Positions 34,472 through 44,200 of a stretch of DNA of 64,000 nt are shown piece after piece. A program made the position numbers and the translations under genes. This stretch comes from Winogradskyella sp. GTDB lineage: Bacteria; Bacteroidota; Bacteroidia; Flavobacteriales; Flavobacteriaceae. Numbering within the stretch: the stretch's first letter is position 1; each line of letters begins with the position of its first letter. The notes beneath the pieces were generated by a model. The model was not told where the DNA came from. It saw only the letters and a program-made list of their open reading frames with translations, and did no database searches. The stretch is taken from NCBI RefSeq assembly GCF_028282165.1, contig NZ_JANQIM010000011.1, positions 108,855-172,854 of the forward strand. Direction: 5' to 3'.

Positions 34472-35818
34472 ATGGATACAGAAATTCTAGCTAGAATCCA
34501 ATTTGCGTTTACTGTTGCTTTTCACTATATCTATCCACCTTTAAGCATAGGTTTAGGATTATTAATGGTCATATTTGAAGGGCTCTATCTAAAAACAGGA
34601 AACAAGCATTATGAGGTACTGACCCGTTTTTGGTTGAAAGTCTTTGCTATAACCTTTGGCATCGGCGTTGCAACTGGTATTATCATGGAATTTGAATTTG
34701 GAACGAATTGGTCTGTATATTCTAAGTATGTAGGTGATATTTTTGGTAGTGCTCTAGCAGCTGAGGGACTATTCGCCTTTGGATTAGAAAGTACTTTCCT
34801 TGGTATTTTGATTTTTGGATGGAATCGAGTATCACCTAAAGTACATTTCATTTCTACAATTGGAGTCTTTTTAGGTTCTATGTTTTCCGCTGTTTGGATA
34901 GTGGTGGCCAATAGTTGGCAACAAACACCTGCAGGTTATCACATTGTAGGTGAAGGATTAAATGCGCGGGCAGAAATAACCGATTTCTGGGAGATGGTCT
35001 TTAATCCGTCTAGTGTTGATAGAATAATCCATGTATGGCAAGGTGCATTTTTGGCAGGAGCTTTTTTAGTGCTTAGTGTACATGCGTATTATCTTTTAAA
35101 AGGAAGGTATGTTGAAATTTCCAGAAGGGGATTTAAAATAGCACTCATAGTCGCTACTGTTATCTCTTTGACACAACTTTTATCTGGACACAGCTCTGCA
35201 GATGGAGTTGCAAAAAATCAACCCGCTAAGTTAGCCGCTATGGAAGGCCATTACGAAGCTTCGTCACCCGCAGATTTGTATTTGTTTGGTTGGGTAGACG
35301 ACAAAACACAAGAGGTTAGGGGAATAAAATTACCTGGCGGTTTATCATTTTTGGTACATCAAGATTTTAATGCTCCAATCACAGGTTTAGATGCATTTCC
35401 AAAAGAAGACAGGCCTACTCAAGTCAATGCAGTTTTCCAATTTTATCATATTATGGTGGCCATAGGACTGTTTTTAATAGGTCTCACTATATATGCCAGC
35501 TTTCTCTGGTGGAAAAAGAAATTATTTAACAAAAGATGGTTGTTGAAGATTTTCGCTTTCTCTGTACTCCTACCCCAAATAGCTAATCAGGTAGGCTGGT
35601 TTGCCGCGGAAATGGGTAGACAGCCATGGGTAGTATATGGGCATCTGAGAACCAACGAAGCTTTTTCACAAGAGGTGTCGTCTAATCAAATCTTATTCTC
35701 TTTAATTCTGTTCTTTGTTGTATATACTATATTATTTCTATTGTTCCTCTATTCGTTGAACAAAAAAATTAAAAAAGGGCCTTACGAAGAAATACAAACT
35801 GACTTACAACTTGTATAA
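34472..35818 (+). CDS. cydA: Cytochrome bd ubiquinol oxidase subunit I
   Basis: 448 residues with about nine membrane helices. Haem b595 ligand His18 (FAFTVAFHYIYPP), a second His in SVHAYYLLKG, and the GRQPW motif before the last helices are present. The quinol-binding loop is short. Terminal oxidase with high oxygen affinity that is resistant to sulfide, nitric oxide and peroxide. Followed after 11 nt by cydB, and driven by promoter module D. Confidence 0.95.
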   Translation: MDTEILARIQFAFTVAFHYIYPPLSIGLGLLMVIFEGLYLKTGNKHYEVLTRFWLKVFAITFGIGVATGIIMEFEFGTNWSVYSKYVGDIFGSALAAEGLFAFGLESTFLGILIFGWNRVSPKVHFISTIGVFLGSMFSAVWIVVANSWQQTPAGYHIVGEGLNARAEITDFWEMVFNPSSVDRIIHVWQGAFLAGAFLVLSVHAYYLLKGRYVEISRRGFKIALIVATVISLTQLLSGHSSADGVAKNQPAKLAAMEGHYEASSPADLYLFGWVDDKTQEVRGIKLPGGLSFLVHQDFNAPITGLDAFPKEDRPTQVNAVFQFYHIMVAIGLFLIGLTIYASFLWWKKKLFNKRWLLKIFAFSVLLPQIANQVGWFAAEMGRQPWVVYGHLRTNEAFSQEVSSNQILFSLILFFVVYTILFLLFLYSLNKKIKKGPYEEIQTDLQLV

Positions 35819-35829
35819 ATTGAAAAGCT

Positions 35830-36867
35830 ATGGAAACAATTTTAGGTTTAGATTATCCAACACTTTGGTATTTAGTAGTAGGTCTTCTATTTTCTGGCTA
35901 TGCCATTTTAGAGGGATTTGACTACGGCGCAGGAGCTTGGCATTTGTTTTTTAAAAAAGATTTAAGTCGTCGCATAGCCATTAACGCCATAGGTCCGCTT
36001 TGGGATGCTAATCAAGTTTGGCTCATCATTGGTGGAGGTGCCCTGTTTGCAGGATTCCCGGTAATGTATGCTACTATGTTATCGGCCATGTATATTCCTT
36101 TTATGTTATTTTTGATGCTACTTGTGTTACGCTCCGCAGCAATAAAATTCCGTAGTGCCGAAGAAATGAAATGGTGGCGTAGAACTTGGGATATTGTCTA
36201 TTTTGTATCCAATACATTAATAGCCTTTTTGTTAGGTGTTGTTCTAGGAAACTTATTACAAGGTTTTGAAATTGGAGAAAATTTTGGCTACCAAGGTGGT
36301 ATTTTCTTTTCATTCTTAAGTCCTTATGCCCTTATGGTAGGATTAACCACGTTATTCATTTTTATGACCCAAGGCGCCATTTTCTTATTGCTGAAAACAG
36401 AAGGACGCTTACACGCCAGATTAACTTTTTTATTGAAAAAGGGGATGATTTTTTTTATTCTTAGCTTTGCGTTTACATCCTTTTACACGTTGATATATAT
36501 TTCAGGGGTTACAGATAAATTCAAGGAGAACCCAGTATTTTTTATCTTACCAGCTCTAGCGTTCTTGGCCGTCGCCAACGTACCAAGACTTGTTTCAAAA
36601 AAGAAATATGAGTATGCTTTAGTATTCTCATCATTGACTATGGCTTTTTTACTCATGTTAGTTGCCTTTCAAATGTATCCTGTTTTGTTACCCTCTACCA
36701 TTGATCCAAAATATAGTGTAACTATTTACAATGCTGCTTCATCTCAAAAATCTTTAGGAATAATGTTAACAATAGTGCTCATAGGAGCACCTTTGTTAGC
36801 AATGTATTTCCTTTTTCTATATAGAACTTTCAATGGTAAGGTAAAGTTAGATGATACAAGTTATTAG
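35830..36867 (+). CDS. cydB: Cytochrome bd ubiquinol oxidase subunit II
   Basis: 345 residues, about eight membrane helices, beginning with the typical LWYLVVGLLFSGYAILEGFDYGAG (family: L-E-G-F-D-x-G). Length and the WDANQVWLI motif fit CydB. Co-transcribed with cydA. No cydX-like or cydCD gene is visible next to it. A terminator follows. Confidence 0.95.
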   Translation: METILGLDYPTLWYLVVGLLFSGYAILEGFDYGAGAWHLFFKKDLSRRIAINAIGPLWDANQVWLIIGGGALFAGFPVMYATMLSAMYIPFMLFLMLLVLRSAAIKFRSAEEMKWWRRTWDIVYFVSNTLIAFLLGVVLGNLLQGFEIGENFGYQGGIFFSFLSPYALMVGLTTLFIFMTQGAIFLLLKTEGRLHARLTFLLKKGMIFFILSFAFTSFYTLIYISGVTDKFKENPVFFILPALAFLAVANVPRLVSKKKYEYALVFSSLTMAFLLMLVAFQMYPVLLPSTIDPKYSVTIYNAASSQKSLGIMLTIVLIGAPLLAMYFLFLYRTFNGKVKLDDTSY

Positions 36868-36905
36868 CATTAGGTATGAGCAATAACTAAGTGTTTCATG
36901 GGAGA

Positions 36906-36932
36906 AGGGCGTCATTACTGATGCCCTTTTTT
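36906..36932 (+). terminator. Rho-independent terminator after cydB
   Basis: Stem AGGGCGTCA / TGATGCCCT with loop TTAC and T6. The next Crp/Fnr promoter module begins 3 nt later. Confidence 0.85.
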
Positions 36933-36934
36933 AT

Positions 36935-36978
36935 GTAACCTAAGTCACTGTGGCGGTATCCATACTATTCTACCTTTG
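36935..36978 (+). promoter_or_regulatory. Crp/Fnr-type promoter module E (SQR-like gene)
   Basis: Dyad GTAACCTAAGTCAC at 36935-36948 (one change) and exact TACCTTTG at 36971-36978, same offset as the other modules. The -7 element covers the TTG at 36976, so that TTG cannot be the translation start and the ATG at 36997 is preferred. Confidence 0.82.
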
Positions 36979-36996
36979 TTTAAAATCCAATTTATT

Positions 36997-38457
36997 ATGT
37001 CCAAAATTGTAATCTTAGGAGCAGGAATAGCTGGGCATGTAGCTGCATCACATTTACGCAGAAAACTACCAAAAAAGCATGAAGTTTTAGTGGTTTCCCC
37101 AAACAGCAATTATCAATGGGTACCATCAAATATTTGGGTAGGCATTGGTAGAATGAAACCTGAAGATGTACTTTTTCCATTAGCTCCTCTATACAAAAAG
37201 AAAGGTATTGGTTATAAGCAAGCCAAAGCAATATCTTTTCATCCCGAAGGAGATGAAAATGAAGAAAAACCATATGTGGTTGTGGAATTTGTTACGGGCG
37301 AAAATAAGGGTGCTCAAGAAAAGGTAACCTACGACTACTTAATAAACGCTACAGGTCCAAAATTAGATTTTGAAGCCACAGTAGGCTTACGACCAGGCAT
37401 TAACAAAGCCTATTCTGTATGTACCTATGGTCATGCAGAACATGCGTGGGATGCGTTGAATGAACAGATAACACGTATGAAAAATGGGCAAAAGGTGAAA
37501 ATACTAATCGGTACTGGTCACGCAAAATCTACGTGCCAGGGTGCAGCTTTTGAGTACATTTTAAACGTCGAAAAAGAACTATGTAAACATAAGATAAGGG
37601 ACAAGGCAGAAATTACCTGGATTTCTAATGAATACCGATTAGGTGATTTTGGCATGGATGGTATGTTAATGAGCTACGGAAACATCAATATGAAATCGAG
37701 CGAAATGGTCGAAATGATATTTGAAGACAGAGGGATCAAATGGATACTGGGCGCAGGCGTTAACAAGATTGAAGATGGTGTTGCACATTACGAAACGCTT
37801 GATGGTGAACAAAAATCCCTAACCTACGATTTTGCCATGCTCATCCCAGCGTTTTCTGGTCATGGATTCAAAGCATTCAGTAAAGTAGGAAACGATATCA
37901 CAAACAAACTCTTTAAAGGTTTTATGATTGTTGATGCCGATTACACCCCAAAACCCTATGAAAAATGGCGTGTCCAAGATTGGCCAGAAACCTATCAAAA
38001 CCCTAGTTATCCCAACATTTTTGCGCCAGGCATTGCTTTTGCGCCACCACATCCGATTTCAAAACCAAGAACAAGTAAAAGCGGTACACAGATAACACCT
38101 TCCCCTCCGCGCACAGGAATGCCTTCAGGGATTACGGCAAAACTTGTGGCCGACAATATTATAGACTCCATTAAAAATGGCCATAACATCTCGTTGCACC
38201 ATAAAGGCTCACTAGGCAATATGGGAGCTGCTTGTATTGCTTCAGCAGGTTTTGGTATGCTAGAAGGAAGTGGTGTTAGTATCACAACATACCCTATTGT
38301 CCCAGATTTTGAAAAGTATCCAAATACCCATGGTCGTAAATTGGGCAAAACTTTTGGAGATATTGGTTTGGCCGGCCACTGGCTAAAATTAGCATTACAC
38401 CATGCCTTTATTTACAAAGCAAAAATGAAGCCCTTTTGGTGGTTGATTCCTGAATAG
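36997..38457 (+). CDS. FAD-dependent oxidoreductase of the sulfide:quinone reductase type
   Basis: 486 residues from ATG 36997. FAD Rossmann motif KIVILGAGIAGHVAA at the start, the redox-cysteine region TGHAKSTCQGAAFEY (about residue 177) and a third conserved-type cysteine in NMGAACIASAGFGM near the C-terminus. Sulfide:quinone oxidoreductases use such cysteines to oxidise sulfide to polysulfide and pass electrons to quinone. The flavocytochrome/NDH-2 relatives are the alternative. Regulated with cydAB, it would feed the quinol pool used by the bd oxidase. Confidence 0.85.
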   Translation: MSKIVILGAGIAGHVAASHLRRKLPKKHEVLVVSPNSNYQWVPSNIWVGIGRMKPEDVLFPLAPLYKKKGIGYKQAKAISFHPEGDENEEKPYVVVEFVTGENKGAQEKVTYDYLINATGPKLDFEATVGLRPGINKAYSVCTYGHAEHAWDALNEQITRMKNGQKVKILIGTGHAKSTCQGAAFEYILNVEKELCKHKIRDKAEITWISNEYRLGDFGMDGMLMSYGNINMKSSEMVEMIFEDRGIKWILGAGVNKIEDGVAHYETLDGEQKSLTYDFAMLIPAFSGHGFKAFSKVGNDITNKLFKGFMIVDADYTPKPYEKWRVQDWPETYQNPSYPNIFAPGIAFAPPHPISKPRTSKSGTQITPSPPRTGMPSGITAKLVADNIIDSIKNGHNISLHHKGSLGNMGAACIASAGFGMLEGSGVSITTYPIVPDFEKYPNTHGRKLGKTFGDIGLAGHWLKLALHHAFIYKAKMKPFWWLIPE

Positions 38458-38528
38458 GAAATCAATTTGAACAAGAAGATTTCGCATTAAAACTAGAAGA
38501 TTCAAATAGAAAAACTAATAAATCAGTC

Positions 38529-38663
38529 ATGGAAAGAATATCAAAAAAACAGAAGCATCGCATGCAAAACCCTATAATACAATTCTTCAAGTTTATTTAT
38601 CTAAGTATAAAAATTATGATTGTAGTTGCCGGAGGACATGGCGGCACAAGAAGAACAAACTGA
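38529..38663 (+). CDS. Small protein with C-terminal VAGGHGGTRR motif, 44 aa
   Basis: ATG to TGA, 44 residues, 71 nt after the SQR-like gene on the same strand and before its terminator. A basic N-terminus (MERISKKQKHR), one membrane-like helix (IIQFFKFIYLSIKIMIVV) and then AGGHGGTRRTN. Gly/His-rich ends of this kind are unusual and would not be expected by chance. Possibly an accessory membrane peptide of the flavoprotein, by analogy with small respiratory subunits. Function unknown. Confidence 0.6.
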   Translation: MERISKKQKHRMQNPIIQFFKFIYLSIKIMIVVAGGHGGTRRTN

Positions 38664-38700
38664 TGTTTATTGGTCAGTGATTTTGGTTGGTTAGTAAAAG

Positions 38701-38732
38701 AGCATCCATTTTTATAATGGGTGCTTTTTTTT
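38701..38732 (+). terminator. Rho-independent terminator of the SQR-like operon
   Basis: Stem AGCATCCATT / AATGGGTGCT (one G-T pair) with a 5-nt loop and T8. It lies after the 44-aa ORF, so that ORF belongs to the SQR transcript. Module F follows 6 nt later. Confidence 0.87.
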
Positions 38733-38737
38733 CATAG

Positions 38738-38781
38738 GTAACCTGAGTTACTGTAAATGCCAAACTCCAAAACTAAATTTG
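38738..38781 (+). promoter_or_regulatory. Crp/Fnr-type promoter module F (TolC/RND operon)
   Basis: Perfect dyad GTAACCTGAGTTAC at 38738-38751 and exact TAAATTTG at 38774-38781, same 29.5-bp offset. The TolC-like gene starts 20 nt downstream. Confidence 0.85.
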
Positions 38782-38800
38782 TATCAATATTTTTTGTAAC

Positions 38801-40108
38801 ATGAAATACAAAACCGTCGCAATATTTAGTTCACTATTGTGGTTTTACCAAACCAATGCACAACAAATCACTTTAATTACAAAAGAAGAAGTAGTTAGTA
38901 GGGTAAGCAAAAACAATACATCTTTAAAGATTTCGGAACAAAGTTTTCAAGAGGCTCAAGCCGATTTTCGCCAAACCAATACAATTTTTCTACCTAATAT
39001 AATGGCGTCGCATACGGCGATTGCTACCACCAACCCATTGATGGCCTTTGGTTCAAAATTGAACCAAGAAATCTTGACCCAAAGTGATTTCAATCCGCTT
39101 TTATTGAACGATCCTAGCCAAATAGAGAACTATGCAACTAAGTTCGAAATCCAACAACCTGTTATTAATATTGATGGTATTTATCAGCGCAAAGCTGCAA
39201 AGATGAGGATGCAGGCTATGGAATTTCAAAAGCAACGCACTAAAGAGTATTTAGAATTTGAGGTAGAAAAAGCCTATATGCAATTACAATTGACTTACAA
39301 AGGAGTGAGTGTGCTAGAAAAAGTTTTAGAAGCTTCACAAGCCAATCTTAAATTAGCCAATGATAGATTTAAGCAGGGTTATTTACAAAGAGCAGATGTT
39401 TTAGCAGTAGAAGTGCGTGTTACGGAAGTAAAAAACCAATTGCAAACCGCAAAAAGCAATGTCGCAAATGCATCAAACTATCTTTCTTATTTAATGGATG
39501 ATAAAACCTATATCCTCTATCAACCAGCCGATAGCTTGCAACTAATTGGCTATGGTTTGAAAGATACACAAACTGTTTCTGAGGATAGAGCTGATGTAAA
39601 GGCAATGGAGCTGACTTCAGATGCCTATGAGTCTATAAGTAAAGCAGATAGAATGTCATTTTTACCACGCTTAAATGCATTTGGTTCTTACGAATTATTT
39701 GATGATAAAATTTTTCAAGCCAATGCAAGTGGATATACATTTGGGGCACAGCTAAGTTGGAATATTTTTGAGGGTTCTAAACGCTTTGGCAAAGCACAGA
39801 AAAGTAAGGCTACTTACGAAAAATCTCAATTAGAGTATAAACAATATAGGTCACAAAGCCAGTTAGAATTAAACAAGGCAAACAGGATGCTTATTGATAC
39901 TAAGAACAAGTTGGAGTTAACAGCGTTGGCACTGTCTCAATCTGAAGAATCACTGCGAATTAGGATTAATCGTTTTAAGGAAGGATTAGAAAAGACTTCA
40001 GATTTGTTATTGGCAGAAACGCTATATGCGCAAAAACAATTAGAATATTTTCAAACAGTGTTTGAGTATAACAATGCCCAATCCTATCTAAAATTCCTTT
40101 CAAAGTAA
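38801..40108 (+). CDS. TolC family outer-membrane efflux protein
   Basis: 435 residues. Signal peptide (to TNAQQ), then two internally related halves of long helices with beta segments, as in OEP/TolC proteins (ANLKLANDRFKQGYLQRADVLAVEVRV and SEESLRIRINRFKEGLEKTSDLL). It forms the outer channel of the tripartite pump encoded by the next two genes (26-nt and 24-nt gaps). Confidence 0.93.
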   Translation: MKYKTVAIFSSLLWFYQTNAQQITLITKEEVVSRVSKNNTSLKISEQSFQEAQADFRQTNTIFLPNIMASHTAIATTNPLMAFGSKLNQEILTQSDFNPLLLNDPSQIENYATKFEIQQPVINIDGIYQRKAAKMRMQAMEFQKQRTKEYLEFEVEKAYMQLQLTYKGVSVLEKVLEASQANLKLANDRFKQGYLQRADVLAVEVRVTEVKNQLQTAKSNVANASNYLSYLMDDKTYILYQPADSLQLIGYGLKDTQTVSEDRADVKAMELTSDAYESISKADRMSFLPRLNAFGSYELFDDKIFQANASGYTFGAQLSWNIFEGSKRFGKAQKSKATYEKSQLEYKQYRSQSQLELNKANRMLIDTKNKLELTALALSQSEESLRIRINRFKEGLEKTSDLLLAETLYAQKQLEYFQTVFEYNNAQSYLKFLSK

Positions 40109-40133
40109 AACAAAAACAACAAAAGAGAAAGTA

Positions 40134-41213
40134 ATGAAAAAAATATATAAATCAGTTCTGTGTGCGACTTTGCTCTTATTTATGGCATGTGGTTCTAATG
40201 AAGAGAAGACATTTGTGGATGACTCGCCCGCCGTTAAAGTAGTGGTTCAAAACGTAAAAACTGATAATAACAATCCTTTCCTAACAGTAAGCGGTAAAAT
40301 ACAAGCAAGTAATAGTGCTAATTTAAGCACTAGGATGATGGGTTTTGTAACGAAAACTCATGTTAAAGTAGGAGATAAGGTAAGTAAAGGGCAACTTTTA
40401 ATATCTATAAACAATACCGATCTGCAAGCAAAGGCTGCACAAATCAATGCAAACATAACCGAAGCTACCGCGGTTTACAAAAATACTAAAAAGGATTATC
40501 AGCGTTTCCAAAACCTGTTTGCAGAAAACAGTGCTTCGCAAAAAGAACTCGATGATATGATGGCTCAATTTGAGATGGCCAAAGCAAGATTGGAGGTGGC
40601 AAAGCAAATGAAGAATGAGGTAAATGCGCAATTTAGTTATGCTAATATTCGCTCACCTTTCTCTGGTGTTATCACCAATACATTTATTGAGAAAGGCGAT
40701 ATGGCAAATCCAGGAGTACCCTTAATTGCTGTTGAAACTCAAGGTCAATTTGAAGTAATCGCTACGGTACCGGAAAATGAAATTTTACGAATTAAGAATA
40801 ACACTGAAGTTGATGTGTTGATAAAATCAATAGATAAATCTGTGAAAGGAAAAGTTACTGAAGTAAGTACCTCAGCTAAAAATACCGGAGGGCAATATTT
40901 GGTAAAAATCAATTTAGGTAAGACAGATACCGATATTTTTTCTGGAATGTATGCTATGGTTCAATTTCCAGTAGAGAATACTCCAGCTACTAAAAACAGG
41001 GTATTAATCCCAACCAAAGCCTTGGTAAACAATGGTCAATTATCTGGCGTTTATACCGTGAGCCAAAGCAACACGGCAGTATTGCGTTGGCTGCGCTTGG
41101 GAAGAGTGTTCGGAGATAATGTAGAGGTGTTATCAGGGCTATCAACCAATGAATCCTACATAGTTTCTTCCGAAGCAAAACTATACAACGGAGCTAAAGT
41201 TACAATTGAATAA
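40134..41213 (+). CDS. RND efflux periplasmic adaptor (membrane fusion protein)
   Basis: 359 residues. Lipoprotein signal with lipobox FMAC. The biotinyl-lipoyl-like halves are SGKIQASNSANLSTRMMGFVTKTHVKVGDKVSKGQLL and FSYANIRSPFSGVITNTFIEKGD, separated by a short coiled-coil hairpin; beta-barrel and membrane-proximal domains follow. It connects the inner-membrane pump to TolC. Confidence 0.93.
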   Translation: MKKIYKSVLCATLLLFMACGSNEEKTFVDDSPAVKVVVQNVKTDNNNPFLTVSGKIQASNSANLSTRMMGFVTKTHVKVGDKVSKGQLLISINNTDLQAKAAQINANITEATAVYKNTKKDYQRFQNLFAENSASQKELDDMMAQFEMAKARLEVAKQMKNEVNAQFSYANIRSPFSGVITNTFIEKGDMANPGVPLIAVETQGQFEVIATVPENEILRIKNNTEVDVLIKSIDKSVKGKVTEVSTSAKNTGGQYLVKINLGKTDTDIFSGMYAMVQFPVENTPATKNRVLIPTKALVNNGQLSGVYTVSQSNTAVLRWLRLGRVFGDNVEVLSGLSTNESYIVSSEAKLYNGAKVTIE

Positions 41214-41236
41214 CCAATGTAAATATCATTAAAAAA

Positions 41237-44200
41237 ATGAAAGACGGTTTAGCAGGAAAAATAGCGAAGAGTTTCATTGGCTCTAAACTTACTATTCTCT
41301 TAATGATAGTGTTTATGGTTATTGGGGTATACAGTTCATTTTTGATACCCAGAGAAGAGGAACCGCAGATAGATGTACCAATGGCTGATATTTTTGTCGG
41401 CTATCAAGGAGCAAGCCCGACAGAAGTAGAATCGCGTGTCATAAAACCTTTAGAGAAATTAATCTCAAATATAAAAGGAGTAGAGTATGTGTATTCTACG
41501 TCTATGAAAGAACAGGGTATGGTGATAGTTCAGTTTTATGTTGGGGAAGATATTGAGCGATCATTTGTAAAACTCTACAATGAAATCAACAAGCACATGG
41601 ACATCATGCCACAAGGAGTGACCTTTCCCTTGGTAAAGACACGTGCTATTGACGATGTCCCAATGCTAGGACTTACCTTATGGAGTGAGAATTACGACGA
41701 TTACGAGCTAAAGCTCATAGCGCAAGAACTCACCGATGAAATTGAAAAAGTAAATGATGTAGCCATTACAAAAAAAATTGGTGGTCGTAGTCGCGAAATG
41801 CGTGTTGTGTTAGACAAAGACAAACTCGCAACAAGTGGGTTGGATTTCTTGACCGTAGCTGAAATGATAAAGGTTAACAACAAACAGCTAAGCTCAGGAA
41901 GTTTTGATAAAAGTGATACCGAATATGCAGTAAGCACAGGAAAGTTTTTAGAAACTGCAGAAGATGTTGAGAATTTGGTTGTTGGCGTACAACAAAATCA
42001 ACCTATCTATTTGAAGCAAATAGCTTCAGTAGTTGATGGGCCTGAATTGCCTAAAAACTATGTCTCGCTAGGGTTTGGTGGAGCTAGTGAAAAAAAGAGC
42101 GATTTTAAATCAGAATATCCAGCAGTGACCATTTCTGTTGCAAAACGAAAAGGTGCTGATGCGATGAAAATATCGGATGTCATAATTGATAAAGTTGAAC
42201 AACTTAGAAGTACTTTAATTCCAGATGATGTCCACGTAGAAATTACCAGAAACTACGGAAAAACGGCCTCTCAAAAAGTATCAGAACTATTGATGCACTT
42301 AATCGGTGCGATAATAGCGGTTACACTAGTTGTAATGCTGGCTATGGGTTGGCGTGGCGGTTTAGTAGTGTTTTTATCTGTCCCTGTAACATTTGCCCTT
42401 ACGCTTTTGAGCTATTATATGCTTGATTATACCTTAAACCGAATTACGCTCTTTGCTTTGGTATTCGTAACTGGTATTGTAGTCGATGATTCCATCATAA
42501 TAGCAGAAAATATGCATAGGCATTTTAAAATGAAACGTCTACCCTTTAAGCAAGCTGCTTTATATGCCATAAACGAAGTAGGTAATCCTACGATACTAGC
42601 AACATTTACTGTAATTGCTTCGGTATTGCCTATGGCATTTGTTTCAGGTTTAATGGGGCCTTACATGAGTCCTATGCCCATCGGTGCGTCCATAGCAATG
42701 TTGCTATCGCTCTTTGTTGCATTAACGATTACACCGTATTTAGGATACCTATTCTTACGCGAAAAAGATAAAAAAGAGAATAAGCCACATGAAGTAGACG
42801 AAGTTAAGCAAATGGAGTCTTCCTTTGTGTATAAGATATATAATAAACTTGAGCGGCCCTTGATTGAAAACAGAACCAAACGTTGGGTTTTCCTAGGAAT
42901 TACGGTGTTACTATTAATCGGCTCACTGGCTATGTTCTTTACCAAATCTGTTGCCGTAAAGATGTTGCCCTTTGATAACAAGAATGAGTTTCAGGTGGTG
43001 ATTGATATGCCAGAAGGGACCACTTTGGAACGCACATTAGCTGTGACGAAAGAGATTGCTCAGTACCTAGCCACTAGATCAGAAGTAGTAAACTATCAAA
43101 GCTATGTGGGTGTTTCAGCCCCAATCACCTTTAATGGTTTGGTACGTCATTATGATTTGCGTGGAGGAAGCAACATGGCAGATATTCAGGTGAATCTAAC
43201 CGATAAGCATGACAGAAGTTCTCAAAGTCATGATATTGCAAAACTAATGAGGTCAGACATTCAGAAAATTGCTGAAGAATTCAATGCTAATGTAAAGTTG
43301 GTCGAGGTACCACCTGGGCCGCCAGTTTTGTCGACAATAGTTGCTGAGGTGTATGGTCCTGATTATGATAGGCAAATTGAAGTGGCTAATACTGTTCAAG
43401 ATATTCTTAAAAACACCAAAGATGTCGTGGATATCGATTGGATGGTAGAAGCTGACCAGATTGAATATGACTTTGTTGTCGATAATGAAAAAGCTATGCT
43501 GTACGGTGTTGCTCCGCAACAGATAGCCTTCACGATGAACATGGCACTATCAAATAGAGCTACTAGCACTATGTATAATGAATATTCATCTGAACAGGTA
43601 GGGTTGGTATTAGCACTTGATGAAAAGGAAAAATCTACCATTTCTGACATTTCTCAATTAAAGATTAAGTCAAAACAAGGGGATATGATTTCTGTTGGAG
43701 ATTTAGTGAATATCTATAAGCGTACCAGAGCAAAAAATATCTATAGAAAAAATCAAAAAAGAGTGGTTTATGTCATGGCAGATATGGCTGGTAAGCTAGA
43801 AAGTCCAGTATATGCTATCCTAGGCATGGAAGAAAAGTTAAAAGTCATTGAACTGCCAAAAGGTTACAGTCTAGAAGAAAAGTATTTAGGTCAGCCAGAA
43901 TTTGAAGATAATTTCACTGTAAAATGGGATGGCGAGTGGCAAATTACCCTAGAAGTTTTTAGAGATCTTGGGATTGCATTCTTGGGAGTCATCATCATCA
44001 TATATATCTTGATCGTTGGTTGGTTTCAAAACTTTAGAGCACCCATTGTAATGATGGTGGCTATTCCCCTGTCTATGGTTGGTATTGTAATCGGGCATTG
44101 GCTATTAGGAGCTTTTTTTACGGCAACATCATTTATAGGAATGATTGCCTTAGCAGGTATTATGGTTCGTAATTCTGTATTACTGATTGATTTTGTAAAT

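Noticed and set aside
36976..36996. TTG start of the SQR-like gene
   Set aside because: The codon is part of the -7 element TACCTTTG, so it would lie before the transcription start.
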